Shown: positions 27,756-37,040 of the stretch, one piece after another
How the letters are laid out: every line of letters begins with the position of its first letter
Position numbering within the stretch: position 1 is the first letter of the stretch
Assembly (NCBI RefSeq): GCF_009935845.1
Contig: NZ_QWEK01000021.1
Location: 1 to 64,000 of the forward strand
Length of the DNA stretch: 64,000 bases
From: Pseudoflavonifractor sp. 524-17
GTDB taxonomy: Bacteria; Bacillota; Clostridia; Oscillospirales; Oscillospiraceae
Reading direction: 5' to 3'
Translations under genes and position numbers: made by a program
Notes under the pieces: model-generated
Database searches by the model: none
Told to the model about the DNA's origin: nothing
Seen by the model: only the letters and a program-made list of their open reading frames with translations

Positions 27756-29453
27756 TTACTCCCCGCTGTGGGTGGCGTTATACCAGCGGTTCACCGCAGA
27801 GAGGATTCCCTTCAGGGGGGCCAGGTTGATGTTGTGGCTCATTCCCACGCCGAACCAATCCCGGCGGTTCTGGTCCTGAAGGTGGATATAGGCCACCGCC
27901 TGGGAGTCAGAGCCCCGCTTAATGGCGTGCTCTTTGTAGTCCACAAAGGTGAAGCGGTCCATTTTCTGGCCGTGGATGGCGTTGAAGAAGGCGTCGATGG
28001 GGCCGTTGCCGGACCCCTGGACCTGGAAGACGGTATCCTTATGCCGCAGGGTGCCGGCGAAGGTGACGTGGGAGTGCCCCCCCTCGTCGGTGAACTCGGC
28101 AAAGGAGTGGCGCACCAGCTGATAGGGGGCGGTGGCGTCGATGTAGTTGTCGTGAAAAAGCTCATAGACCCGCTGCGGCTGAAGCTCGGTGCCCACCCGG
28201 TCGGTCTCCACCTGGACGATGTGGCCGAATTCCGGGTGCATGGACTTGGGCAGCTCGAAGCCGAAGGAGTGCTGCATGACGAAGGCGGCGCCCCCCTTGC
28301 CGGACTGGCTGTTGATGCGGATAATGGGCTCGTACTGGCGGCCCACGTCGGCAGGGTCAATGGGGAGGTAGGGGATCTCCCACTTGTCCGAGCCGCTGTC
28401 AGCCATGTACTGGGTCCCCTTGTTGATGGCGTCCTGGTGGGAGCCGGAGAAGGCGGTGAACACCAGAGAGCCGGCATAGGGCTGCCGCTCTCCCACCTTC
28501 ATCTTGGTACACCGCTCGTACATCTCCCGGATGTCGTTGATGTGGGAGAGGTCCAGCTGGGGGTCCACCCCTTGGGTGTGCATGTTCAGGGCCAAAGTGA
28601 CGATGTCTACATTGCCGGTGCGCTCGCCGTTGCCGAAAAGGGTGGCCTCAATCCGCTCCGCCCCGGCCAGCAGGCCCATTTCCGCAGTGGCCACGCCGCA
28701 GCCCCGGTCATTGTGGGGGTGCAGGGAGATGATGGCGCAGTCCCGGCCAGGCAGCTTTTCAATAAAATACTCGATCTCGTCGGCGAAGTAGTTGGGCATA
28801 CAGTTTTCCACCGTGGTGGGGAGATTGAGGATGACTTTTTTCTCCGGCGTGGCGTGGAGGTTGTCCAGCACCGCCTGGCAGATCTCCACCGCGTAGTCCA
28901 TTTCCGTGCCCATAAAGGATTCGGGGGAGTACTCAAAGCGCAGGTCCATGCCGCCAGCGATGACGGGCTGGGACAGCTCATAGATGAGCTTGGCCGCGTC
29001 CACGGCGATCTTGGTGATGCCCTCCCGATCCATGTGGAAGACCACCTTGCGCTGGAGGGCGGAGGTGGAGTTGTAGAAGTGAAGGATAACGTGCTTGGCC
29101 CCCTGAATGGCCTCAAAGGTGCGCTGAATCAGGTGGGGCCGGGCCTGGACCAGCACCTGGATGGTCACGTCATCTGGGATATGCCCCCCGTCGATGAGCT
29201 CACGGCAGATCTCAAACTCGGTCTCCGAGGCGGAAGGGAAGCCAATCTCAATTTCCTTCACCCCGATATCCACCAGAGTGTGGAAATACTCCAGCTTTTC
29301 CCGCAGATTCATGGGGTCCACCAGCGCCTGGTTGCCGTCGCGCAGGTCCACGGAGCACCAGATGGGAGCGGCCTTGATCTCCTGGTCCGGCCACCGCCGG
29401 CTGGGGCGCTTGAGGGGGACAAAGGGAATGTACTTTTCAAAGGATTTGCTCAT
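27756..29453 (-). CDS. leuA: 2-isopropylmalate synthase (LeuA type 2)
   Basis: The 565-residue enzyme joins acetyl-CoA and 2-oxoisovalerate in the first step of leucine synthesis. Marks are the metal/substrate start SVDLRDGNQALVDPM, SLHPHNDRGCGVATAEMG with the metal-binding histidines, and TLFGNGERTGNVDIVTLALNM. The length and the KYIPFVPLKRPSRRWP start fit the alpha-IPMS type 2 form. The C-terminal third is the leucine-sensing LeuA dimer domain. CAGGAGGAACTGATTT precedes the ATG at 29453. A T-box leader controls it. No other leu genes are in this window. Confidence 0.95.
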   Translation of the reverse strand: MSKSFEKYIPFVPLKRPSRRWPDQEIKAAPIWCSVDLRDGNQALVDPMNLREKLEYFHTLVDIGVKEIEIGFPSASETEFEICRELIDGGHIPDDVTIQVLVQARPHLIQRTFEAIQGAKHVILHFYNSTSALQRKVVFHMDREGITKIAVDAAKLIYELSQPVIAGGMDLRFEYSPESFMGTEMDYAVEICQAVLDNLHATPEKKVILNLPTTVENCMPNYFADEIEYFIEKLPGRDCAIISLHPHNDRGCGVATAEMGLLAGAERIEATLFGNGERTGNVDIVTLALNMHTQGVDPQLDLSHINDIREMYERCTKMKVGERQPYAGSLVFTAFSGSHQDAINKGTQYMADSGSDKWEIPYLPIDPADVGRQYEPIIRINSQSGKGGAAFVMQHSFGFELPKSMHPEFGHIVQVETDRVGTELQPQRVYELFHDNYIDATAPYQLVRHSFAEFTDEGGHSHVTFAGTLRHKDTVFQVQGSGNGPIDAFFNAIHGQKMDRFTFVDYKEHAIKRGSDSQAVAYIHLQDQNRRDWFGVGMSHNINLAPLKGILSAVNRWYNATHSGE

Positions 29454-29486
29454 AAATCAGTTCCTCCTGTCGGTTTTAGGCCACGG

Positions 29487-29755
29487 AAAAAGCCCCTGAC
29501 CTATCCAAAATTAGGTCAGGGGCGTAATTACAAATACGCGGTACCACCCTGGTTCCGTCCGCCGTCGCCGGGGGACGCTCACGGCCTCCAACAAGGCCCT
29601 GGCCAATAACGAGGCCATCCGGCCTGCCCTAAATTCCCGTTCAGGCAGGCGGCTCCGGGACCAGTATCCACAGGGGACCCACGCGCCGGTTCGCACCAAA
29701 CCACCGGTTCTCTGAGCGGAGCAGCCCTGTCTTCTTCCCATCATCGCTGTTATTG
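29487..29755 (-). ncRNA. T-box riboswitch (leucine)
   Basis: On the minus strand the T-box sequence AGGGTGGTACCGCGT lies at 29550-29536, followed by a 12-pair terminator stem (29523-29512 with 29503-29492) and five T. A stem I-like region begins near 29755. A CTG triplet at 29664-29662, within GATACTGGT, is a candidate leucine specifier codon. Uncharged tRNA-Leu would open leuA. Confidence 0.92.
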
Positions 29756-29760
29756 CGATG

Positions 29761-29790
29761 ATTATACAGAAAACCCAGGTCCTTTGTCAA
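29761..29790 (-). promoter_or_regulatory. leuA promoter
   Basis: On the minus strand TTGACA (29790-29785) and TATAAT (29766-29761) are 18 bases apart. Both boxes are perfect. Confidence 0.88.
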
Positions 29791-29919
29791 GTCCATTTTC
29801 CCCCGGAACAGGCGGACGCGCCGTTTTTCTGCGGAGTATTGCGTCTTCTCCCGCAGGGGAGCGGCCCGGCCTGCCGCCCCACTTTTTTTTGAAAGGGAAT
29901 GTTCAACGTCCTTCTGTTG

Positions 29920-29928
29920 TGCTACAAT
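29920..29928 (+). promoter_or_regulatory. extended -10 promoter for the SWIM operon
   Basis: TGCTACAAT matches the TGnTATAAT extended -10 form. The same string occurs at 47782-47790 before the NfeD gene. A weak TGTTCA lies 17 bases upstream of TACAAT. Confidence 0.45.
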
Positions 29929-29996
29929 TTGGGAGAACGCAGCCACGCAGAAATCAGTCCGGTTTATGGGACTGCTTCTTCGCTATACTACTGATA

Positions 29997-30075
29997 TCTT
30001 GTTTGAAATGTGTCCAAACGCCCAGGGGGCGGCGCTTTTTCCGCCGGGGATTGTGCCGTTTATCAGACAAGGTCT
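29997..30075. repeat. short element with inverted ends (repeat copy F)
   Basis: The left end is TCTTGTTTGAAATGTGTCC (29997-30015). The right end (30047-30075) reads AGACCTTGTCTGATAAACGG on the minus strand. Between them GGCGGCGC/TTTTTCCGCC can form a stem. It lies in the leader of the SWIM operon. Confidence 0.65.
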
Positions 30076-30102
30076 AAAAAGCACCAAGGAGGGCAATTTG
30101 TT

Positions 30103-31554
30103 ATGGAATGGAAGGAAGATGTTATCCGCGCACTGGCGCCCAACGCCTCTGCGGTGGAGAACGGCCGCAAGCTGTCCCGAAAGGGGAGCTTTTTCAACCA
30201 CTGCCAGAGTGAGCAGGGGGACTGCTTCTGGGCCGACTGCGCCGGCAGCGGCAAGAACCCCTATCAGGTGTCCATCGACCTGACAGACCCCCAGTCGCCG
30301 GTGTGCCGGTGCTCCTGCCCCAGCCGGCAGTTCCCCTGCAAGCACGCGCTGGGCCTGATGTTCGAGCTGGAGGCAGGGAAAGAGTTCCCCGTAGGGGAGC
30401 TGCCCCAGTCCCTGGCGGACAAGCGGGCCAAGCAGGCGGCCAAGGCCGCGAAAAAGGCCGCCGGAGCCGATCCCGCCGCCCCCGCCAAGCCCAAGAAGGT
30501 CAACGCCGCCGCCCGCACCAAGAAGCTGAAAAAGCAGCTGGAGGGCCTGGATATGGCAGAGCGGATGGTAAACGACCTTCTGACCGGCGGGCTGGGCACG
30601 CTGGCGGGCGTGTCGGCAAAGTCCTATGAAAAGCTGGCGAAGGATCTGGGCAGCTTTTACCTCAACGGGCCCCAGCTGTCCTTCTCCCGCATCGCCCTGG
30701 CAGTGAGCGCCATTCAGAAGGAGCCGGACAAGGCGGAGCAGTGCTATGAACAGGCGCTGCGGGAGCTCATTGCCCTCCACTCCACCATTCAAAAGGGCCG
30801 GGTCTTTTTGAGCGAAAAGCTGGAGCAGGGTCAGTTCTCCCAGGAGGACAATGTGCTCTTCGAGGCCCTAGGCGGCGTGTGGAAGCTGGAGGAGCTGGGC
30901 GCCGCCGGCGCCTGTAAGGAGGCGGCCAGCGTGGTGCAGCTGTCCTTTGACGTGTCCTACGATCCCGCCCGGCGGGAGTACATCGACCGGGGCTTCTGGG
31001 CCGACCTGGACAGCGGCGAGGTCTATCAGACGTTGAATTACCGGCCTGTCAAGGCCCTGAAATACGTGAAGGAGGAGGACAGTAATTTCTCCGTCCTCAC
31101 CGTTCCCCAGCTCTACCGCTATCCCGGGGAGCTCAACCGCCGGGCGAGGTGGGAGAGCGCCATGCCCCACGACCTCACCCCCGGCCATCTGGCCCAGCTG
31201 CGGGAGAAAGCCCAGCCCGGGGTGGCCGCGGCGGTGAAGGCGGTGAAGAACCAGATTAAGAACACCCTGTCCCCCAAATACGCCGGCGTGCTGATCCCCT
31301 ACGCCCGCATCGGCGCGGTGGACGGGGAAGCCGTGCTGGAGGACCCCGCTGGCCAGCGCATTGTCCTGATGGACCAGCCCGAGGCGGGAGAGGACCACCG
31401 GTGCGTACACCGCCTGGCCCTCCTGCCCGACGGCGGAATGCTGGAGGACGGCGTGGTCTTCGGCGTGATGTTTTACGACGCGGTCCAACGGACCCTGTGC
31501 CTGCACCCCTACAGTCTTATCACCGGAACTCAGATCGTCCGGCTTCAGTATTGA
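30103..31554 (+). CDS. SWIM zinc-finger protein
   Basis: The 483-residue protein has a SWIM motif CxCx(n)CxH at about residues 67-81 (VCRCSCPSRQFPCKH), a zinc fold used for nucleic-acid or protein binding. An alanine/lysine-rich linker (about 105-150) follows, then a long region without recognised domains, helical in the middle and beta-rich toward the end. CAAGGAGGG precedes the ATG at 30103; the longer in-frame ORF upstream lies in the repeat element. It is the first gene of the five-gene set and ends 26 bases before the next. Confidence 0.85.
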   Translation: MEWKEDVIRALAPNASAVENGRKLSRKGSFFNHCQSEQGDCFWADCAGSGKNPYQVSIDLTDPQSPVCRCSCPSRQFPCKHALGLMFELEAGKEFPVGELPQSLADKRAKQAAKAAKKAAGADPAAPAKPKKVNAAARTKKLKKQLEGLDMAERMVNDLLTGGLGTLAGVSAKSYEKLAKDLGSFYLNGPQLSFSRIALAVSAIQKEPDKAEQCYEQALRELIALHSTIQKGRVFLSEKLEQGQFSQEDNVLFEALGGVWKLEELGAAGACKEAASVVQLSFDVSYDPARREYIDRGFWADLDSGEVYQTLNYRPVKALKYVKEEDSNFSVLTVPQLYRYPGELNRRARWESAMPHDLTPGHLAQLREKAQPGVAAAVKAVKNQIKNTLSPKYAGVLIPYARIGAVDGEAVLEDPAGQRIVLMDQPEAGEDHRCVHRLALLPDGGMLEDGVVFGVMFYDAVQRTLCLHPYSLITGTQIVRLQY

Positions 31555-31580
31555 CCACGGAAACGGAGGAAGACGCCATT

Positions 31581-33539
31581 ATGGAACTGCAAAGCCTGTA
31601 TGAGCTAAAGGAACGGCTGGAGCGCGCCGCCGTGGCGGGCGCCGGCCTGCTGGACGAGGATTTCCGCCTCAAGCGGGCGGCGGAGGGGCTGGAGCCCCTG
31701 GCCAAGGCCAGTCCGGTCTTTGGTAAGATCAAAGCCGGGGCGGAAAGCCTGCTGGCCGCCCCCAGAGAGGAGCGTCCGGGGAAGTTGCTGGCCCTGCTGG
31801 CCCTGGTGGACGCGGTGGCCTACACCCAGGGGACGGTTGGGAAGGCCGGCGATCTGCTCCCCCTGGACTGTGGGGGAAGCGGGGTGTACCGCCCCCTGAG
31901 CCGGGGGGCCCTCTCCCCCTTGCTCACCGCCCTCACCACCACCGGCAGCGGGCGGATGGAGATCGTCCAGTCCGCCTGGGAGAATCACCCGGAGTATTTT
32001 GAGGACTTCCGGGTGCTCCCCGCCCTGGTGGCCGGGCTGGGAGACAGCTATGGGGAGCTGGCCGCGCTGAACGGGGAAATCCTCAAAAAGCTGGGCGGCG
32101 CCCCCCTGCCGCTGTTAAAGCGGGACTTTGATCCCGCCGGGAAAAAGGAGATGGCCCGCCGGGTGGAGGTCATCGCCGCCGTCCAGGGCCCGCAGGCCAC
32201 CCCCTGGCTGCGGGAGATTCTCCCCCAGGCCAAGAAGGAGGTCCGCGGGGCGGTGATCACCGCCCTGGGGGACGACCAGGACAACGCCGCCCTGCTGCTG
32301 GAGCTGGCCAAGACGGAGCGGGGGGCCAACCGGGACGCCGCCCTCCAGGCCCTGGCCCTTCAGGAGGGGGCGGAGGTCCGCTCCTTCTGGGAGGAGGAGC
32401 TGGCCAAGAACAGCCAGTCGGTGAAGTTCCTTCAGCCCGCCCGCTCGGACTGGTCTGTCGACCTGATCACCGCCGGACTGCGCCAGCGGCTGGAGACGCT
32501 CCTCACCAGGGAGGGGCCCGCCAGTCTGGCGGAGAGCCAGGACATTACCGCCTGGTGCTGGGCCATCGGCCAAAAAGACTCCCCCGTGATGCTGGACTTT
32601 TGGCGGTGGGTGGATGAGCATATCGAGGCCATCGACCGCATTGAGGACGAAAAGGGCCGCTCCCCCTTCCTGGGGGTGAGGCTGACGGACCACCTGCGGG
32701 ACATTTTGCTCAAAACCGGACCGGGCCCCCTGCGGGACTTCTGCCAAACCCTCTGGGAGAACCGTCCCGCTATGACCCGCTATCTGATCCTTTCCTTCCT
32801 GGCCGCCCTGCTCTCCCGCCCGGCGGCGGAGGTGTACGACCGCTTCTCCCCCTATCTGCTCACCAAAAAGCCCCTTTTGGACGCCGGCCCCAAGCGGGCC
32901 ATCCACGACGTCCTCCTGCGGGCCTTTACCTGGGTGACCTGGCGCAAGGACCAAAAGAGCTACTGGGTGAAGGAGGACGACCGCCCCTTCTACAACTGGG
33001 ACAACGTCTGGGATTACATCACCGGCCAGCCCACCGCCGAGCCCCTGGACCCCCGGTGGATCCCCCGGCTGATTCAGGCTGTCTGGAAGGAGATCCCCGG
33101 CCAGTATATGCCCTTCGGCAGCGGGGACCCCGTGGGCCGCTTCGACCTGGCACTGGCGAGCCTGATTGACCACGAGAATGAGGAAATGCGCTCTGCCGCC
33201 GGGACCTATCTCAGAGGGGCCATGCTGTCCTCCGGAAACGCCTATGTCTACGGCCGCTTTTTGGTGGACCTGGGGGAGAGCCCCAGAGGTGTGCTGGGAA
33301 GATCCCTGCGCAAGAAATCCGGGCGGCACTATCTCTACCGGATGTGGGAGCTGCTCTTTGCGGCCGCCGCCCGCTTCCCCGCCCAGGAGGTGGCGGAGCT
33401 GATGGAGGAGATCGACCCCGCCCTGGCTTTCCGTAAGAACGACCTGCCCCTGGCGGAAAAGGTCATCCCCTGGACCATCCAACAGCTCCGGGAGGGCAAG
33501 CCCTTCCCGGTGTGGGCCGAGTGGTGGAGTATGCGGTAG
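31581..33539 (+). CDS. HEAT-repeat-like protein (DUF5691-like?)
   Basis: The 652-residue protein is strongly helical. The stretch around residues 170-310 (REILPQAKKEVRGAVITALGDD, ALLLELAKTERGANRDAALQALA) shows HEAT-like helical pairs, which usually form a scaffold. No catalytic motif, signal peptide or membrane segment is seen. By its position between a SWIM protein and a MoxR ATPase it probably corresponds to the DUF5691-type partner seen in similar clusters of other phyla; this is recalled context, not a search result. ATG 31581 follows CGGAGGAAGACGCCATT; a longer frame open from 31401 overlaps the previous gene. Confidence 0.75.
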   Translation: MELQSLYELKERLERAAVAGAGLLDEDFRLKRAAEGLEPLAKASPVFGKIKAGAESLLAAPREERPGKLLALLALVDAVAYTQGTVGKAGDLLPLDCGGSGVYRPLSRGALSPLLTALTTTGSGRMEIVQSAWENHPEYFEDFRVLPALVAGLGDSYGELAALNGEILKKLGGAPLPLLKRDFDPAGKKEMARRVEVIAAVQGPQATPWLREILPQAKKEVRGAVITALGDDQDNAALLLELAKTERGANRDAALQALALQEGAEVRSFWEEELAKNSQSVKFLQPARSDWSVDLITAGLRQRLETLLTREGPASLAESQDITAWCWAIGQKDSPVMLDFWRWVDEHIEAIDRIEDEKGRSPFLGVRLTDHLRDILLKTGPGPLRDFCQTLWENRPAMTRYLILSFLAALLSRPAAEVYDRFSPYLLTKKPLLDAGPKRAIHDVLLRAFTWVTWRKDQKSYWVKEDDRPFYNWDNVWDYITGQPTAEPLDPRWIPRLIQAVWKEIPGQYMPFGSGDPVGRFDLALASLIDHENEEMRSAAGTYLRGAMLSSGNAYVYGRFLVDLGESPRGVLGRSLRKKSGRHYLYRMWELLFAAAARFPAQEVAELMEEIDPALAFRKNDLPLAEKVIPWTIQQLREGKPFPVWAEWWSMR

Positions 33540-33638
33540 ATCGCGGTAAATCAGCCTGTGGAAAAAGCCCCGCAGCGTTCGCGCCCGCAGGGGCGGACAA
33601 CATGCAATCTCTGGCAGTCTGAAATGGAGGAACTTAAT

Positions 33639-34730
33639 ATGTCTGATAAAAACGTACAGCGCCTCCCGGCGGAGGAGCTCTATCAAAAGGAACTGGACGC
33701 GCTGATCGCCGCGGAGACGGATCCCGTCCCCACCGGTTGGAAGATGTCCCCCCGCTCGGTGCTCACCTACGTCACCGGAAATACCACCGTCAAGGGGGTT
33801 CCCATCACCCCCAAGTACATGGGCAGCCGCCGGCTGGTGGAGATTGCCATTGCCACATTGGTCACGGACCGGGCGCTGCTGCTCATCGGGGAGCCAGGCA
33901 CCGCCAAGAGCTGGCTGTCCGAGCACCTGTCCGCCGCCGTCAACGCCGACTCCACCAAGGTGGTCCAGGGCACCGCCGGCACCACCGAGGAGCAGATCCG
34001 CTACTCCTGGAACTATGCCATGCTCATCGCCAAGGGCCCCTGTCCCGAGGCTATGGTGAAAAGCCCCATCTACCGGGCCATGGAGAGCGGCACCGTGGCC
34101 CGGGTGGAGGAGATCTCACGCTGCGCCAGCGAGGTACAGGACGCCCTGATCTCCATCCTGTCGGAAAAGCGCATCTCCGTGCCGGAGCTGGGCATTGAGC
34201 TCCCCGCCCGGAAGGGCTTTTCCGTCATCGCAACCGCCAACAGCCGGGACAAGGGGGTCAACGAGATGTCCGCCGCCCTCAAGCGCCGGTTCAATATTGT
34301 CGTACTCCCCACCCCGCCGGACATTCAGACCGAGCTGGACATTGTAAAAACCCGGGTGGAGCAGCTCTCCGCCGGGCTGGACCTCAACGCCCGCCAGCCA
34401 GACGCCGGCACCGTGGAGCAGGTGGTCACCATCTTCCGGGAGCTGCGCAGCGGCGCCACTTTGGACGGCAAGCAGAAGCTGAAGACCACCACCGGCGTGC
34501 TGTCCACCGCCGAGGCCATCTCCCTGCTGGCCAACTCCATGGCCCTGGCCGGCAGCTTCGGAGACGGCGCGGTCTCCCCCCAGGACCTGGCCGCCGGCCT
34601 CCAGGGCGCGGTGGTCAAGGAGGAGGACAAAGACAAGATTGTCTGGAAGGAGTACCTGGAAAACGTGATGAAGAAGCGGGGCAGCGCCTGGCTCCCCCTC
34701 TACCGGGCCTGCCGGGAGCTGAATTCCTGA
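33639..34730 (+). CDS. MoxR-family AAA+ ATPase
   Basis: The 363-residue protein has Walker A GEPGTAKSW (about 84-92), a Walker B region VARVEEISRC (about 153-162) in which the usual aspartate is glutamate, the sensor SVIATANSRD, and the arginine-finger-like LKRRFNIVVLPTPPD. MoxR ATPases act as chaperones that remodel VWA-protein complexes or metal enzymes. ATG 33639 follows ATGGAGGAACTTAAT. The stop overlaps the next start by one base, and a VWA protein closes the operon. Confidence 0.92.
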   Translation: MSDKNVQRLPAEELYQKELDALIAAETDPVPTGWKMSPRSVLTYVTGNTTVKGVPITPKYMGSRRLVEIAIATLVTDRALLLIGEPGTAKSWLSEHLSAAVNADSTKVVQGTAGTTEEQIRYSWNYAMLIAKGPCPEAMVKSPIYRAMESGTVARVEEISRCASEVQDALISILSEKRISVPELGIELPARKGFSVIATANSRDKGVNEMSAALKRRFNIVVLPTPPDIQTELDIVKTRVEQLSAGLDLNARQPDAGTVEQVVTIFRELRSGATLDGKQKLKTTTGVLSTAEAISLLANSMALAGSFGDGAVSPQDLAAGLQGAVVKEEDKDKIVWKEYLENVMKKRGSAWLPLYRACRELNS

Positions 34731-37027
34731 TGGGCGGGCCGGTGCTGTTCGGGGTGCGCCACCTGTCCCCGGCGGCGGCGTACCACCTGCGGCGGGCGCT
34801 GGATGAGGCCAATCCGGCCCTGGTGCTGGTGGAGGGCCCCAGCGATCTCTCCGAGGAGCTGCACTGGTTCTGCCACCCACAGACCAAGCTCCCCGCCGCC
34901 ATTCTGGCCTACACGCAGGACAGTCCTGTGCGCACCATTCTCTACCCCTTCGCGGAGTACTCCCCAGAATATCAGGCCATCCTCTGGGCCCACGAGCACG
35001 GGGTGCCCTGCCGGTTTATGGATCTGCCCTCCTCCGTCTTCCTGGCCTTGGGGCCGGACTGGGCCGCGCCCAAAGAGGACGGCGAAGACAAAGACGCCCC
35101 GCCGGAGGAGGCACCCAGCCCGGATATTCCCACCACCGAGTGGGTCTACCGCCGGCTGGAGACCGTCACCGGGGAGGACCACGACGCCTTCTGGGAGCGG
35201 CGGTTTGAGCAGCTGGACACCCCCGGGGCCTACCGGGACGCAGCCAACACCTTCGGTCGGGAGCTGCGCCGCCTGGCCCAGGATTCCCCCCGCCGCACCG
35301 CGGAAAACCAGGTGCGGGAGGCGTACATGAAACGTACCATTCAAAAGGCGGTGGAGACCGGCGTTCCGGCGGAGCGGATCTTCTGCGTCTGCGGCGCGTT
35401 CCACGTGGAGGGATTGGAGCAGATTGCCCCCATGACCGACGAGGAGCAGAACGCCCTTCCCCGGGCGGTGAGCCACGCCACGCTGATGCCCTACTCCTAC
35501 TACCGCCTGTCCACCCGGGCGGGCTACGGCGCGGGAAACCAGGCCCCAGCCTATTTTGAGCTGCTGTGGGAGGCCCTGCACCGGAGCGGGCCGGGGGAGG
35601 CGGCCTATCTCTACCTCACCGCCCTGGCCGCGGCCCACCGGGGAGCGGGCAACCTCACCTCCTCTGCGGAGGTGATTGAGGCGGTGCGGCTGGCCCACAC
35701 CCTGGCCGGCCTGCGGGGGAGCAAGTACCCCTGCCGGGCGGATCTGCGGGACGCGGCGGTGGCCTGTATGGGCCACGGGCACTTTTCCGAGCTGGCCGCC
35801 GCCGCCGCGCAGGTGGAGATCGGCACGAAGATCGGCGCCCTCCCTGACGGGGTGAGCCGCACCTCCATCCAGGCTGACTTCTACCGCCAGCTGAAGGATT
35901 TAAAGCTGGAGCCCTACCGCACGGCCCAGGCCAAACCCTTGGATCTGGACCTGAGAGAAAAGCTCACCGTCAAATCGGAGGCCGCCGCCTTTCTGGATCT
36001 CAACCGCTCCCTCTTTCTCCACCGGCTGCGGGTGCTGGGGGTGCGCTTCGCCGTGCCGGTCCAGCGGCGGCAGGAGAAGGCCAGCTGGGGAGAGTACTGG
36101 ACCCTTCAGTGGACCCCGGAGGCGGAGATCGAGATCGTGGAGTCCGCCCTGCTGGGAGACACAGTGGAGGGGGCCGCTTCCTTCGCCCTGCGGGAGCGGG
36201 CGGAGGCCAGCACCTCCATGGAACAGGCCGCTTCCCTCTTTGGGGACGCCTTTTTGTGCGGTATGCCCGCGGCCGCCGGCTATATTCTCTCCATCCTCCA
36301 GCGCCTGAGCGTGGATGCGGCGGCAGTCAGCGACATTGCAGGCACCGCCGCGCAGCTGTCTTTGGTGATCCGGTACGGGGACCTCCGCCGGTTTGACGCC
36401 GCTCCCCTCATCCCCCTGCTCAGCCAGCTCTATCTCCGGGCCTGCCTTACGTTAGAGGACGCCTGTATCTGCGACAACAGCGCCGCTGACGGCGTCATGA
36501 AGACCATGGACAGCCTCAACGCCGTCCAGCTCAACCACGACTTTCTGGACGAGACCTTGTGGCTGTCGCTGCTCAGCCGCATCTCTGACCGGGATGATCT
36601 GAACACCTGCTGCTCCGGCTTTGCCATGGCCACGCTGCTGGAGCGGGGCAAGGCGGAGGACGCCCTGCTGGAGCGGGAGGTGGCCCGGCGGCTCTCCCCC
36701 GGCATCCCGGCGGACCTGGGGTGCGGGTGGTTTGAGGGACTGGCCCGGAAAAACCGTCCCGCCCTCATCACCCGCCTGTCCCTGTGGCGGGAGCTCAGCG
36801 GCTATCTGGACCAGCTGGACGACGATGCCTTCAAGCGGGCGCTGGTCTTTCTCCGCCGGGCCTTCTGCGAGTTCACCGCCGGCGAGAAAGCGGACATCGC
36901 GGAGAATCTGGGGGAGATCTGGGGGCTTAACGCCCAGCAGACCGCCGACGCCCTCCTCCGCAAGACCACGCAGGAGGAGCAGGCGCTGCTGGCGGATCTG
37001 GACGAATTCGACTTTGACGGCATTTAG
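34730..37027 (+). CDS. DUF5682-type protein with two GxxH motifs
   Basis: The 765-residue protein opens with PVLFGVRHLSPAAAYHLRRAL and VLVEGPSD, the form of the DUF5682 group. Two GxxH motifs are visible: GVRH at 8-11 and GAFH at 222-225 (FCVCGAFHVEGLEQI), with E35 in the strand after the first helix. This spacing and context recall the TIKI/TraB/ChaN/EreA hydrolase-like superfamily, so a metal-dependent hydrolase is my inference. The C-terminal 400 residues are helical and unassigned. It overlaps the MoxR stop and lies 13 bases before the VWA gene. Confidence 0.8.
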   Translation: MGGPVLFGVRHLSPAAAYHLRRALDEANPALVLVEGPSDLSEELHWFCHPQTKLPAAILAYTQDSPVRTILYPFAEYSPEYQAILWAHEHGVPCRFMDLPSSVFLALGPDWAAPKEDGEDKDAPPEEAPSPDIPTTEWVYRRLETVTGEDHDAFWERRFEQLDTPGAYRDAANTFGRELRRLAQDSPRRTAENQVREAYMKRTIQKAVETGVPAERIFCVCGAFHVEGLEQIAPMTDEEQNALPRAVSHATLMPYSYYRLSTRAGYGAGNQAPAYFELLWEALHRSGPGEAAYLYLTALAAAHRGAGNLTSSAEVIEAVRLAHTLAGLRGSKYPCRADLRDAAVACMGHGHFSELAAAAAQVEIGTKIGALPDGVSRTSIQADFYRQLKDLKLEPYRTAQAKPLDLDLREKLTVKSEAAAFLDLNRSLFLHRLRVLGVRFAVPVQRRQEKASWGEYWTLQWTPEAEIEIVESALLGDTVEGAASFALRERAEASTSMEQAASLFGDAFLCGMPAAAGYILSILQRLSVDAAAVSDIAGTAAQLSLVIRYGDLRRFDAAPLIPLLSQLYLRACLTLEDACICDNSAADGVMKTMDSLNAVQLNHDFLDETLWLSLLSRISDRDDLNTCCSGFAMATLLERGKAEDALLEREVARRLSPGIPADLGCGWFEGLARKNRPALITRLSLWRELSGYLDQLDDDAFKRALVFLRRAFCEFTAGEKADIAENLGEIWGLNAQQTADALLRKTTQEEQALLADLDEFDFDGI

Positions 37028-37040
37028 GGGGGAGGACATC

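Larger units (their letters stand above)
29791..30102. other. intergenic region before the five-gene operon
   Basis: The gap holds an extended -10 promoter TGCTACAAT at 29920-29928 (no good -35), and an 80-base element with inverted ends at 29997-30075. No gene is seen. Confidence 0.5.

Noticed and set aside
27711-29609. 632-codon plus-strand frame opposite leuA
   Set aside because: Shadow frame; the minus strand encodes a complete LeuA with T-box control.
32115-33926. 603-codon minus-strand frame across the HEAT and MoxR genes
   Set aside because: It spans two real genes on the other strand and lacks any domain.
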